Positions 1-12,141 of a DNA stretch of 64,000 bases are shown here, piece by piece. The stretch lies in assembly GCA_001599975.1 (NCBI GenBank), contig BCIO01000003.1, positions 744,001-808,000 of the forward strand, written 5' to 3'. The stretch comes from Cystobasidiopsis lactophilus. Its lineage: Eukaryota; Basidiomycota; Agaricostilbomycetes; Agaricostilbales; Chionosphaeraceae. How positions within the stretch are numbered: position 1 is the first letter of the stretch; every line of letters starts with the position of its first letter. Made by a program: the position numbers and the translations under genes. The notes beneath the pieces were generated by a model, which worked only from the letters and a program-made list of their open reading frames with translations, did not search any database and was not told the origin of the DNA.

Positions 1-1271
1 AAATGGTGGCGGAGAGATCGACGATGCTGTGTGAGTCGACCGAATTGATTCTGCCTCTGGGAATATCTGGTCCTCTGATCACCAGTGGGATCTTGATGTC
101 TTCTTCCAGATTCAATGTTTTGCTAGGATGTCGCCGGTGCGTCCCAAAAGCAAATCCGTTGTCAGACGTGAAGACAAAAACAGTGTTGTCCAGTTGGCCC
201 GCCCGTGCGACTTTTTCGAAGACTTCCTCCACCATCTCATCCACCGCTTGCAGACTCCGCACCCTCCCTCGGAACCACTCATCAAAGTAGGCTTCCACGG
301 TGGCATTGAAAGGCGGGAGTTTTGCCACCCAGGACACGCCGCCTGATTGGTTCCAGCTGGCCTTCCTTTCGGCTTGATCGTTACTGAATAGGTTAGCGTG
401 ACGCCAGTGGGCAGCTGGGATGTGGACCGCTTGGGACTGAACGTCTGTTGGGATCGAGTCGATCCCTGCACCGATAAATTAGCAAATTGCGTGGACAGCA
501 GTCAAAAATGACAAACAGCCATGACAAGCGATTGGGGCCAGGCCCAAGAAGAACGGCCGGCTCTCTGCCAGCGCCTGGTCCAGCTGCCGAAGACCCCTCT
601 CCTTGACCGCATCTGTTGAATACGTCCCAACCTCTGGTTGCTCGGCGACACCATTCGTACAGAACGCTGGCTTCCAGTAGGAGTACGTATAAGGGTCGAC
701 GAGGAAGGCACTGTCATTCCACCCGGGCACCGGTAGAGGGGCGCAGTTATCGATGGTGTGCTGCCACCACACCATTTGAGCATCATCCTTGAGGCGTTCC
801 TCAAGACAGTACCTGGTTCATGTACTTTCCGGTATAATAGGTGTTGTATCCCGCTTGTTGCAGGAAGTCAGGCAGCGCATGGCCATTGTAGCCGTACTGG
901 CGCAAAGAAGCGCTGAGTCCAAACGTCGCCTTCTGTTTGGTTCAGAAAGCACACACTTTTTCGTAAATTGTGTAACCACCCCAAGGTGCGTCCGTACTCG
1001 TCACATTGTGGTTGTGGCCGAATTGGCTTCGCAGCAGCGAGGTTCGACTAGGACAGCACACGGACACGGGCGCGAAGAAATTTTCCCATGATGTCCCTTC
1101 CTTGACTAGGTGCTTGAAGACGCTGGGCATATAGCGCTCTGTCACCGTATCGAGGCTCTGGTCGTCAGTCAGGATGAGGACAATGTTGGGCTTCGCTGCA
1201 GCAGCTTGGGCAGTCCGTGGCGTTTTAAAGCAGCATAGAACACAGAACACTTGGAATATCAAGGACAGCAT
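1..1271 (-). CDS. Secreted sulfatase, 5' part (runs off left edge)
   Basis: Formylglycine-dependent sulfatase that hydrolyses sulfate esters. The chosen start (1271) gives MLSLIFQVF..., a hydrophobic signal peptide ending near AQAAAA, so the enzyme is probably secreted. It is followed by KPNIVLILTDDQ with the metal-binding Asp pair, then VCCPSR, the C-x-P-S-R site whose Cys is converted to formylglycine, then FGHNHNV. Later exons (about 479-775 and 1-471) hold FFLGLAPIACHG, the TSDNGFAFGTHR metal site and IPLVIRGPDIP, in normal family order. The HNHNV after the Cys motif resembles N-acetylglucosamine-6-sulfatase and arylsulfatase relatives; the substrate cannot be told. An in-frame upstream alternative start would only bury the signal peptide. 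The C-terminal part lies outside the window. The next minus-strand gene ends only about 110 bp upstream. Confidence 0.88.
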
Positions 1272-1383
1272 ATATTGTGTTGAGAGCCAGTCGCTGCTCG
1301 CAGTCAACCCTTTTCGAGCTCGCAATCCTTGCTGACCCGAACGGGATCCGTTAATTTAACCCCAAATCTCTACCCGCAGCGCT

Positions 1384-2709
1384 TCACCAAGCCTGGAAGG
1401 CAGGTCGTAAGCATAACAGGTCGGACAAGGACAAGAGGCTTACTGTGTATCCACCGCTGACCAAGCTGAAGACGAACGCAGTCAGAACATGAAGGTGTCT
1501 GGTGTGAATTGGACTTACATGTCTGACCCTGCAAAATTTCCAAGGTGGTCAATTGAATCAGAACACATGATCAGCAGAAATCCATACCAGTGCAGAAAGT
1601 GCTCGCTGAGTTGTCGGGATCAGTCGTTGGAACATGAAAAAACAAACGACGAGCTCACCATCGGAAGCCAGCCAGGCGATGGCACCGCGCATCTCTGTAG
1701 ACTTTCCGATTCTGTTCATCGGAGACAGGCCACTCCATTTTGCGAGTGTCTCGGGCTGCGTGTTGAGCAAAGCGGCGCTCATTCTGGAGCGAAGAAACGT
1801 AAGACAGACCGCAACATGGAAGCCATGCTGACTACCTACTTGGACCAAAAATGGCCGGGAGACTGCAACAACCGCGTCAAAAAGGAAGATCAACACAGAG
1901 CACACAAGCCCTTACTAGCGAGTTGACCCGGATTTGCAGTGGTGCAAGTTCACACGCCATAGATCGAGCAAGGGCTAGCACACTCGCTTTACTCGTGTTG
2001 TAGGGAATAACGTGAAGATCTCTGTTCGTCGTGTGGCCCGAAATCGACCTGTGGAGCCATGTCAGAAACAGATAAAACACGAAAGCGAGGAAACTAACCC
2101 AATGAGAATGATTGAGCCGCCTTTGCCAAAACGCTTCATCTGCTGGCCCGCTCCTTGTGCGGTATAGAAGACCCCGTTTGTGTTGACACTGAGGATTTTC
2201 TCGAAGTCGGTGGCCGTGACGGCAAGGCAATCAATCTCCAAAGGCAAGATGCCGGCTGCGGCGACGCAAACATCGAGACGTCCCTCCGCGTTTGCAATCT
2301 CTTCAAAAAGTTTGAAGACGGCTTGCTGGTCGGTCACGTCGATGACGCGGTAGTACATCGGGACTCCAAGGAACTTGGCGAAGGCCTGGCACTCCAGAAA
2401 GTCTTGACTGGGCTGGGGCGCGATGTCTAGGCAATACACTGTGGCGCCAGCTTCTGCGAGGGAAAGGGCCGTCTCCAGACCAAGACCGCCGTTTCCACCT
2501 GTCACCACGGCAACTCTCTTCGCCAAAGCGAACTCTTCAAAGATTCTCGAGCGCGGCTTGAAAGAGGGATCCTGGGCGAATTGGTTGGCTGCTGCGACAC
2601 CCAAAGGCTCTTCCCTCGCTGTGCACGAGTATCACTTTGAGGACATAACATGCGCCAGGCAAGTCAAGAGCTAACAGAGGCTATCCATCGCGCTCGTTGC
2701 TTCCTGCAT
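1384..2709 (-). CDS. Classical short-chain dehydrogenase/reductase, tandem copy 1
   Basis: NAD(P)-dependent oxidoreductase with a Rossmann fold. A short first exon at 2709-2676 (MQEATSAMDSL) joins across a 57-nt intron (2675-2619) to REEPLGVAAANQFAQD. It is followed by VAVVTGGNGGLGLE (TGxxxGxG cofactor site), CVAAAGILP in place of NNAG, VNTNGVFYTAQ, GGSIILIG, then YNTSKAS (YxxxK catalytic pair) and LAPLQIRVNS. The last exon ends SGGYTVSL...FQAW, stop at 1384-1386. The start is supported by the matching MQEA start of the neighbouring paralogue. The sequence suggests the fungal sorbose reductase/mannitol dehydrogenase-like SDR group, but the substrate is not determined. It lies head-to-tail with its paralogue at 3161-4400. 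Confidence 0.85.
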
Positions 2710-3160
2710 AGCGGTTGAAGCTTTTGTAAAAGGAATTGGTTCAGGGATTGGTTCAGGGCGATCGGGCAGAGTTTCACACAACCAGGGACTTGATTGGTGA
2801 TGTCGAGGTCGACCACAAAGAGTGCAGCTCGACGTGGGGTCGGAAGGGTTCGCATCCCCGCTGCCTTTCGAGTTCTGGCAGTTCTTCTCGGCATCCCCCA
2901 CAGCCACCATGTGAACTATTCTTAACTCATTCCGAAGATAAGATCGGCTATAATCAATGCTCAAAGCAATTCGACATTTCGAGAGGAGGAGCGCAAGAGG
3001 GCGGTTTGGTGGCGGGGCACAACCAAGCCCCAGTCTCCCTCATTTTGGCTGGCGGTGGCAACGACTTCAGTTCCAAATTTCGCCCGTTATGATAGCGTGC
3101 AATGAGAGATCGGTTTCACGAATTGTGTCGGTTTTTCCCCTCGGCTCTCGAGCTCGGAAA
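2710..3160. other. Intergenic spacer between the two SDR paralogues
   Basis: About 450 bp holding the 3' flank of SDR copy 2 and the promoter side of SDR copy 1. No convincing reading frame or RNA gene was seen. Confidence 0.5.
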
Positions 3161-4400
3161 TCACCACGCCTGCCAGAAGCTCGATAAGAACTTATGTCCA
3201 GCCTTCGAGAAGACAGTTAAGCCTACAGTATGCCCCCCAGTGACCAAGCTGTGTAGGCACAAGTGGTTTAGATTTCGTGTGCTCGGAAAAGGCATTGAAG
3301 CAGCCCACATATCGGAGCCAGTGCAAAACGTGCTGGCATCGCTAGCGAGCCAAGTAATGACCCCTCGCAGCTCATGAATCGCACCGATACGGTTCATTGG
3401 ATTCAGACCTCCCCATTCCTTGAGCGTTGCCGGGTTCTGGTCCAGCAAAACGGCCGTCATCCTGACTGCGACTCAGTGGCAAAAAACAATGGCCGATGAA
3501 ATCTGCTCACTTGGTTCGGATGTGACCCGGAGAGACAGAGTTGACACGGATTTGTAAGGGTGCCAGCTCGCATGCCATCGACCGAGCAATCTGGATAACT
3601 GCGCTTTTGGAGCTGTTGTAGGCCATCACACGAAGCCCCCGGTTAGTGACGCTGCCACTCCTGTGTGAATCCACGCGAGGGGTCAGAAAGGCGGAGCAGA
3701 GGGCAAGGGCGAACGAAAACAAACATGCTCGCGATAACAATAATGCTCCCGCCGTTCTGGAATCGCTTCATTTGCTGTCCAGCGGCTTGACTCGTGTAGA
3801 ATACACCATCAGCGTTGACGCGCATGACCCTCTCCCAGTCGCTGCCTTCGATATCGAGGCAAGAAATCTCTCTCGGCAGAATGCCTGCTGCTGCAACGCA
3901 GATGTCGAGGCGACCTTCCTTGTCGCCGATGTCTTGAAATATCTTCATCATGGCGGCTTGATCGACGACGTTCGCTTGGACATAGTGCAAAGAGGTTCCT
4001 AATGATTCGGCGAAGCTTTGGCATTCCTTGAAATCCTGGCTAGAAGTGGCGCCAAGATCGAGGCAATAAACGATGGCGCCAGCTTCGCACAAGCACACTG
4101 CCGCTTCGAGGCCCAAGCCGCCATCGCCACCAGAGATCACAGCAACCCTGGCGTCAGGTGTGAGGCCCGATAGTCAGACATCAGAAAGCCGCTCAAGCTC
4201 AGTTACCTTTTCGTCAGGGTGAACTCTTCAAAGATACGTGGCCTAGCCTTGAAAGAGGGATCTTGAGCCAGCTTGTTGGCAGCTGCAACGCCAATGGGCT
4301 CTTTGCGCACTGGAAGCCAGCAATTCAGACGTGCAGCCAAACGCGAATTGATCGCTCCAGACCCACGAAGGCTCGCGACAGCACTGTTGGCTTCCTGCAT
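3161..4400 (-). CDS. Classical short-chain dehydrogenase/reductase, tandem copy 2
   Basis: Paralogue of the 1384-2709 gene with the same architecture. The start MQEANSAVASL at 4400 leads into EPIGVAAANKLAQDPSF and RIFEEFTLTKR. An intron then interrupts just before VAVISGGDGGLGLE (cofactor site). It continues CVAAAGILPRE, VNADGVFYTSQAAGQQMKRF, YNSSKSAV (YxxxK), VNSVSPGHIRTK, NPMNRIGAIHELRG, WLASDAS, FCTGSD and the C-terminus TGGHTVGL...FWQAW. Copy 1 lacks the intron before VAVI, so the pair differ in intron content. Longer upstream ATGs exist in frame, but homology of the two copies begins at MQEA. Likely a cytosolic NAD(P)H oxidoreductase acting on a sugar, polyol or similar carbonyl; the substrate is unknown. 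Confidence 0.85.
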
Positions 4401-5495
4401 ATCGAAGAGTATTACCTGGTCGATGCAGAGGGAGAGCAGGCGCAGGCAGGCAAAGAGCCGGAGCAGCAGGCCCCGCTTCATCGAACTTCGGCACGCACCC
4501 TCCCCACTGGCGTAAAAGTGTCGAGCGCATGGCACTGAGGTGCAGGCTGTTCTTTTCATAGGTAAAGCATCATAGTTGGGCCACCCAGAACATGAATCAT
4601 GAACATGGACATCATGGGCAAAGTGAATCTTGCTCCGAGTCCATCACGGCCAACACCCTCTTCGTTGCCGCCTCGAGTGTCCGTGTGCTCGTGGGTTGCG
4701 AGAAACGCCTTCTTGGATGCTTGAGTCAGCAAACAACAGCGGTTTTCGGTCTGATGCCCTGCCAGGCGCGATAAATGGCACCCAAAGTCCGCTAATTAAA
4801 AGCGGCGTGCTCTGTAGCCGGCGTGTTCTTTTGGCTTTGCATTAACCAAGACGCTGCGTTGCTAACATCAAGTGCGCGCGCCCGTCCGGCGCATCTTGGA
4901 AAAGGGTTCAAACGCCCAGCGCTCAGCGCCTCAACGGATCTAGCATCTGCCCGTCACCGTGGACCTTCTGGCTCTCAGCACAATCCATGGGTCTCATCAT
5001 CGTTTTCTCAAGAGCCGCGAACGCGAACCGGGCAAAGCCGCTTGTGGATAATCATGGAAAGACACAGGCTGAAGTCCGCCGAGGAGCGGCGAGGACGCCT
5101 GGTCGCGGGCTTTTGAAGTGGGCGAAACGTCCACGTCGGTTCGGATCTCTGTTGCCGACGCAGTGATTGATGATCGCTGATCTTTGCGCCTACGCAGAGC
5201 CCGGGCCCGAGGTCGGCCTGCAAGAGCGAGCACTTTGGGGCCCTTGGGCGCGCTCTGTCCCTCTTCGAGGGCCCAGCCTCACTCTTTCGACGCGTTTATG
5301 GGTGTAATAACGAGTAGTATCAAATTAGATTGCATAAAAGATTGGCCAGAAGCTCCTGCCCGGGCCATGAGTCGCTGCCCATCTCGAGCGACGAGTTTCG
5401 TCCCGACGACGAAAAACTTTATTCGAGACCGGCGTCCCAATCCCAGCCATGGATCTGTGTTGATTGGCAAGGCTCTTCAAGGTTGAACCACAACG
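4401..5495. other. Intergenic spacer, divergent promoters
   Basis: About 1.1 kb between the divergent SDR copy 2 and NAA30. Several short frames overlap on both strands, none with family motifs or plausible splicing. Presumably the two promoters. Confidence 0.45.
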
Positions 5496-6445
5496 ATGGA
5501 GGCACCCGTGGCTTCAACGTCGAGCGGGATTCCGTTAGCAGAAGGACGAGCCCATTGCGAAGTGCTCGAAGAAGTCCATTACTCGTCCTACCGAGACGAA
5601 TCTCAAATCGAAGACATCATGGTTCTTTGCGAAGGCGAACTGTCGGAGCCGTACAGCATCTTTACGGTGCGCCCAGTCTCACGGCTTGTCGAAATTCAGG
5701 AGGTCTCACGACCAGGCATTTCACGTTCAGTATCGCTATTTCTTAACGGACTGGTAAAGCTTCAATTGGCCCCAAACGAATCATTGTTAATGCACAATAG
5801 GCCGCACCTGTGCTTCTTCGTTCGTGCTTCGCTGTGTCGTCTCACTTGCCCCTGGGTCGCTCACAGGTCAACTCAGGCTCATGTCGACAGCCGAACTCGC
5901 CCGATCGCCGTGATTATCTGCAAGCAAGACATTCACAAGTCTGGCCGCAACAGAGGCTACATCGCTATGCTTTCGGTCGAGCCGGCGTACCGAAAACGAG
6001 GCATCGGTGGGCGCCTTCTGCCATCTTCGCGGCCAGCGCAAGCGATCTGACCAATCCGGGTGCAGCGTCCAAATTGGTACAACTTGCTTTGGAGAGAATG
6101 AAGCAAGACCATGCGGACGAGGTATCGTCATTCGCGATCTTGCGCTGACTCGGGTTCTAACTCAGCCGTTCACTTCAGGTCGTCTTGGAGACAGAGGTGG
6201 ACAATCTGTCGGCTCTTTCGCTCTACGAACGCTTCGGTTTTCTACGAGCAAAACGACTGCACGCATTCTACTTGAACCGCAAAAGCGCCTACCGGCTGGT
6301 GCTCCCAGTGGTCGAAACCTCACCTCCACCCGCATCAACAACGGAGCAAGAGCTGGCCTCTCAGGTCGACTCACTAGAATTGGCACCGGCAAAGCCTCCG
6401 GACAATACGGCAAGCGGGGTGGATCGCGGGCTCACGTATTCTTAG
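5496..6445 (+). CDS. NAA30: N-alpha-acetyltransferase 30, NatC catalytic subunit
   Basis: GNAT-fold enzyme that transfers acetyl from acetyl-CoA to nascent N-termini such as Met-Leu, Met-Ile and Met-Phe, as the catalytic part of ribosome-associated NatC (MAK3 in yeast). My splice model has six exons: 5496-5666, 5731-5753, 5801-5819, 5877-6006, 6066-6121 and 6179-6445, giving 221 aa. It reads EPYSIFTYRYFLTDW, PHLCFF, ICKQDIHKSG, RGYIAMLSVEP, YRKRGI (acetyl-CoA loop), KLVQLALERM, VVLETEVDNLSALSLYE, FGFLRAKRL and FYLNRKSAYRLVL, the full NAA30 signature in order. Exons 2 and 3 are only 23 and 19 nt and are needed to complete a conserved block. The gene is convergent with CND1, 73 bp away. A short acidic tail follows the domain. 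Confidence 0.93.
5731..5753 (+). other. 23-nt microexon of NAA30
   Basis: Bounded by ...cgttcag upstream and gtaaagc downstream. It encodes YRYFLTDW together with the next exon. Without it the conserved GNAT block and the reading frame are lost. Confidence 0.8.
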
Positions 6446-6518
6446 GGCGCGCAATTTAGAGAGTCGTTTCTAGACCGCATCGCATCGTACTAGTACATCC
6501 ACTAATCTACACACACCG

Positions 6519-9500
6519 CTAGTCGCTGTCCGGTGTCTGCTGCCGCGCGGGCTTCTTGGTCACCTTCCGCTTAGCCGCTTGTCGCTTCTTTTTCTCTGTG
6601 GGAATGGTTCAGCCAAAAGACCCTGGCCCAGAAGCTAAGTCACGCACCGACTCGGGCTTCCATGGCCGCATTCTCTTCGCCCTTGCTCTTGTGCTCGTTC
6701 AACGCGTCCTCAAAGTCCTTGTAGTCCAGTGAGTCGTCCTTGCCTTTGGCCGCACGTGCCTATGCAGGTCGCCTGTCAGAAGCGCAGGGAGCCTAGGCTT
6801 GCAGAGAACGCACCTTTGTCAGAATTTCGGTGAAGCGTTTGTAAACGGTGGGCTCGTAGAGCTTGTCTTGATAGAGGGGCAGGCCGTCAATGAGCTTCTT
6901 CAACGAGCGTTCCGACTTGAACGGCAGCATTGACAGGCAAAGTCTGCATATCCAACCCTGAATTAAGACTCAATCAGGAGGGATAAGGACTCTACGCACG
7001 CAATGTCACGCCAGCGGCGCTGCTCGCATTCAAGTCGCTCTTCCGCCGTGTTGCCCTCGAGGTTTTCGCCGGAGAACTTGAATCGCTGGCAGAGCTTTTC
7101 CACGATGGATTCTGCTTGCTTTTCCTGATGGCAAAGACATGAGCTAGGGGCCATGCTTTTGGACACTGAGACCGGCTCACTTTGTCGATGAACTTGAAGA
7201 TGAAAGTCATGGTCGACTCGAACATGGGCTCGCTGACTTTATGGGTGCCGCTGGACAAGCTGGAAACGATGTCGGGTAGGTTGTTGTAGATGGCGTTGTC
7301 CTTGGTCGCGAGTTCACTGAAAAACAATTTCGCCAGGTCTTGGATGCGCCGGTCTTGGTCTTCGCCCAAGCACTTTGCCATCTCGCCGAGCTGGCCCTTG
7401 ACTTTGATCATGCCATTCAGAATCTGGCAAATTTGGTTGTCAGTCAAGCACGGGAACGTGGGATGGAAAGCCAAAGCCGAACCAAGTGGGTGAGTACCAT
7501 CAGAGTGTTCTTCTTGACGTTCAGGTTGGTGTTGGCGAGCCCAGCGTACAGGCGATCCGAGTTGTCGTCCATGATGGTTGAAAAGGCGACGGCGATGTCG
7601 CCGAGTGAGATTACGATGTTCGATTTGATGACAGGATCCGACGTCGTCTCGAATATTTTGAATAGCATCATGAGATGGCTGCACAATGTCACCACCTTGA
7701 GTGCCAATTGGTTGATACAGGGAGAAAACGAAACGTACTCTTCGCAAAATTTGGCAGACACACACATGAACTTGCTGAGAGTAAGGACCGCCGCCACCCG
7801 CAGCGTCCGATTCTGACGAGGAATCGAGTCAGGTGGTCTCCAACATTACCGCACGAGACCAAAACCTACTCTGTAAATCTTCGGAAACTGGCAGATCTGC
7901 ACTGTCATCGGCCCAAAGATGGACAGCAAGCTTTCCACGCCGTAGAGCAGCTCGCGTTCTTTGGTCTCTTGGATGTTATCGGCGATCTCGTCTTCTGCAG
8001 AGCCTGCCACCTGATCGAGCTCGTCGGTCTTTTTGACGCCAGTACCATCGCCAGCGGCAGCAGCAGTGCCGGCTAGCTCCTTTCTGCGCTTGAACTCGCG
8101 CTCAATGAGCTCGAGGTGGATGAGGTGCTTGATGGCGATGTGGCCGGAGCAGAAGATCAATTGAGCAAGTTGGAAGGCATTAGCGGTTACCGGTTTGCCC
8201 GACGATGCGAACTGCGAAAATGCTTGGGTGTTCTGGGTCATGTTGGCGGCGGTTTCGTCTGGCGTCTCTTGCGTCTCGGCAGCTTCATTGTCCCCTTCCG
8301 GAGCGGGCTCTGTTGGACCAGGGGTGGGCACCTGAGAGTCGGGCTCGGCCGCGGTCTCGTCTCCGGCGGTCGACTCGGCCAAGTCGGGCGGGTTGAACAG
8401 CTTTTTGGTCATATCAATCAGTAGTCGAGAGCAGAGCTGGTCGGGTTGGTTGCCAAGGACGTAGATAGTGTTGATCGCCTCCTCCGCCATGCCGAACCAC
8501 TCCTTGCTCTCCGTTGTGGTTTGCTGGAGGAGGTTGACCAAGGCCGGGAAAATGGGCTTGTCCATCTGCAGGCGGATGGAGTTGTCCTTGAGCGATCCCT
8601 TGACCTTCTTCTGGGAGCCACCGAGCCGGCGCAAAGCCAAGCAAGAATATTTTGCCAGCACGAGGTCCTTCTGCAGGAGGCGCAGCATTGGGCGTGTAAG
8701 CGAAATCTCCACCTGGTAAAAACTTCCGCTTACCATGCCAGGAGGGCCTAGGCCGATCTTGAGGAGAAAGTCGACGTGCTCAGCAATGACCTCTGGCCGA
8801 GGCACCGCCAACATGCCCAAGATCATGATGGCGCCGCGCCGTTGGGCTTTTGAGATCTCCCTGGGTGTGGCATAGACCTGCCAAAGCTTGGCAATGACCT
8901 CGTCGGTGACCACATCGTCTGCCATCATGATGCTCATGAGCTCTTCGAGCGAGGTCAGCTCTGCCAAAGTCGCGCCGAAGGTCATCCTGCAACAACCAGG
9001 GCCGGTAAGATCAAGACACGTATCTCAACTAGGAAGCGAACGCACTCGATCATGTTCCTGGCCACCCTGCTGACGTTCTCCTTCGGGCTGGACCCTTCTT
9101 GATCTTCGAAGTATAGCGCCTTGTAGCATTCGACCAGTCGCGGCCGAACGCCCTTGACTTCCTTGCCATCTTCCATGGTGGACGCCTCCTTGGCCCAGAC
9201 CAGATGGAGCAAGGCTTTGATGCCCGACTGTTCCGCTCTGCGCGTCAACCAAGAATGAGCGAAAGAAGCAAGCGGGAGTCCTTACATCCGCAGCTTCCAT
9301 TTTGTACGTTGCGCAAATGGTCAAGAAATCCATGGCTTCCAGCACCTCGGACTTGGTGGTCGAGTTGAGAAGCTCGGTGATTTTGGCGATGGCGCCAGCG
9401 CCAAGCTCGGGGTCGTCTTGTTTGCCTTCCTCGAGGTACCGGATGAAGATGCGGGCGTCGGCGTAGTAGCGCTTAAGAAGTTGCAGCTTGGCTAGCTTGT

Positions 9501-11693
9501 CGTGGTCGAGTCGGCCGAGCAGCTCGTCCGGGGTGAGGGTGGCAAAGTCCATCGGTGTCACTGGTTCCGTTGCGGGCTCATCAGCCTCTTCCTCCTCGTC
9601 CTCTTCTTGCGCTTCGTCATCCTCTCCTTCTTCTTCTGGGTCGTCTTCGGCGCCATCCTCTTGCGAGGCGCCATCCTCCTCCTCTGCGTCACCATTGGGC
9701 TCCTTCTTCACCTTGACCTGCTTCTTTGCTGGCGCCTTCTTGGTGCTCTTCTTGCTGGGCGAGCCGGCCAATTTGTCTGTATATTAACGTCCGCTTTGAG
9801 CGTTGGGCAAGCGCATGGGAAGAGACACGGACCCGCGGCCGCCTTCATGGCGTCGTCTAGCGGCTTGAGCTCGGCAACGATGTCATCGTAGCGCTGCTTC
9901 CACATGGTGGCGTTCAAGTCGCCCCCGTGGATGACGCCGTACGGGTGCGTCTCGATCAAGCGGCGGAGCAGGATGATGCAGTTCTTGCGCACGGCACTTG
10001 CCTTGTCGCTGAGGGATCGGATAGTAAGCCGAGTGATCTCCAGCCTTTGCTCTGGGAACTTTGACGGCAGGCTGCAGCAACCGTCCACGATCAGCCCGAG
10101 GCGCAGGGACTGAGTCTGGGGGTCACTCACTCCACAAGCTTGGTGAGCGTCTGCACAGTCTTGCTTCGGACGAACGAATTGTTGTCCAAGTAACGAGGGA
10201 GGAGCAGCTCGAAGAAGCCGGCGATCTGCCGGGCCGAGTTGCTTTGCTGGTCTTCCTCGTCGCCGAGGCCGTTGGCGCCGTGGGAACCGCCAGCCTCGAG
10301 GTCAGCGGAAGAAGTGGAAAGGTCTTTGATGAGGATGCCGATGAGCTCGACGAGAGCGTTTCGGATTTGGTACGACTGCAGGGTCGATTAGGCGGCGGGA
10401 CGTAGGGCAGAAATGGGAAGGCACGAACATCAGAGTCTAGATGACCTTGGAGCAAGCTGATCTGCTTGAGAATCAGGCGAGGGCAGAGCTCGGTGAGGCG
10501 GACGAGGAAGCGAGAGTAGGACTTTGAGATCTTGGCCTCGGCCTTGTCGGTGAAGCTCTTGCCGGCAATCTCCCTGAGGACCTCCTCGCCGCACTGGGGG
10601 TAATCGTGCTCTTTGGCGAGCGTGGCCACGAGCTCGGCCATGAACTCGGCCAAGTGCTCGGTGTAGTCGAGGTTCTGGGAGATGGCGGTCTGCACGCTGA
10701 AGCTCTGGCCGTGCGACTTGCAGGCTATGCACATGACCTTGTAGTAGGCCTGCCGCACAGCCAAGGTCTTCATGTGCGTCTCCGACTCGGCGATGCGGTT
10801 GGCTGGCTTGATGAAGAGGGAGAGGAAGGCGTCTCGCTCCTGGGACATTTGCCAGATCCGCTCCGTCTTGATCTTGGCGAGCAGCGAAGCGAGCAGATTG
10901 AACGTGTCCGGGATAGATTCGGCCCAGGTCCAGTCGTTGCGGGCTTGGGAGGATGACTTCGATTTGGCGGTGGCCTTGGGCTTGGCCGCTTTGGTCTGCG
11001 TGCTCCGCGCCTTGGGTCACGGCCTGTCCTTCGTGCAGGTGCAAGGACGACTGCAACGCACCTTCTTCTTGGTGGTGGCAGCCTCGCCGGCCTCCTTGCC
11101 GTCCGCGGCCTTCTCCGCCATGTTGATGAACCACTGGATGCAAAACATGTAAATCTCGAGCGCGGTCCGGTGGCTGCGGTACGGGCCATGCTCTGAAGGG
11201 TGGGCGTCGGCCACAGTGGCGTCAATCTCGGCGGACAAGCCTGTCGTCAACGAGCACCATAATGTCAGCTTCGACCCTTGTTTTTCGCCTCGATTTCGGG
11301 CTGGAGCTCAGCTACGAACCCGAGCAGAGCGTGTCCAGTAGTTTATTGAGTGTTGCTGGTTGCAAATGGTCCGCGTGTCTGTGCAAGCAAGCCCGCGATG
11401 AGCGCCAGTCGAGGCGCAAAGGGAGAAGGCCGACGCACTTGAGAAACGACTTGATCACATCGAGGATGTCTTGCTCGACGATGTCGCCCGATTGGCCAGC
11501 CAGAGCGTCAACCACACCTGCCCGCCCATGTCATGAGCGCCGGTCACGCAAGGCAGCGAGGCGGGAGCAGCGCACCATTGAGGGCGCCCGAGATTTCCTG
11601 CGCCGAGCTGTTTGCCACGTCCAGCTCTCCGTCCCCAATCGGCACGTCAGGCTCGGCCACTGCCTCCAGCTCTTCCGACAACACAAACTCCAT
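6519..11693 (-). CDS. CND1: Condensin complex subunit 1 (NCAPD2/Ycs4/Cnd1)
   Basis: HEAT-repeat regulatory subunit of condensin, the SMC complex that compacts mitotic chromosomes. The start at 11693 gives MEFVLSEELEAV, like other fungal Cnd1 N-termini. Later come GVVDALAGQSGDIVEQDILDV, the Cnd1 block SDKASAVRKNCIILLRRL with ETHPYGVIHGG, a long acidic stretch (about 9560-9700), the HEAT-rich middle, ELDQVAGSAEDEIAD, ELLYGVESLL, SDPVIKSNIVISLGD, NSDRLYAGL, VKKNTLMVLTHL and GMIKVKGQLGEMA. These last blocks are hallmark condensin D2 sequence. The C-terminus is lysine/arginine-rich and ends PARQQTPDSD at 6519, a possible nuclear-targeting or CDK-target tail. Many short introns interrupt it; the protein is roughly 1,400 aa. 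It is divergent from the 12142 gene. Confidence 0.93.
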
Positions 11694-12141
11694 CCTCAAT
11701 CAGGCTCCAGAGTTGGTCTCGTTTGCAGAAATAAACAAGCGCCGAGGGAGCTCTCGTCCGAAGTGGCGTCCTCGAACCTGTGGTGCTTGTCCAGCAACCT
11801 CCAGCTTGGTGTGCCTCAGTTCATGCTCTAGACCTGCCCTGTCATGTCCTATAGGGCGAAATCACCTACAAAGAGCGCCCGTTGGATTGCCATTTCTGCC
11901 CGGCTCGGAGTCGTGCCCTGTAAGACTCTTGGGCTCTTCACTCGGTGTGACTTTGCTCGTCCTTCATTGCGCCCATTGCCTGGAATTGCTTGACGAAACA
12001 GGACCGAGAAGAGACACCTGTCCAAAAGACTAGAAGCGTTCAGACCTCTGGTGAACTCGCGACGCCGGGCGACGGTCTTTATTCGGAGTCTTGCCCTCAG
12101 CCGCCACGCTGCCTGGCCCCCTCTCTTCCCCATGAAGCAAG
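11694..12141. other. Intergenic, divergent promoter region
   Basis: About 450 bp between CND1 (-) and the hypothetical gene at 12142 (+). No independent gene seen; short frames on both strands lack coding character. Confidence 0.45.
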
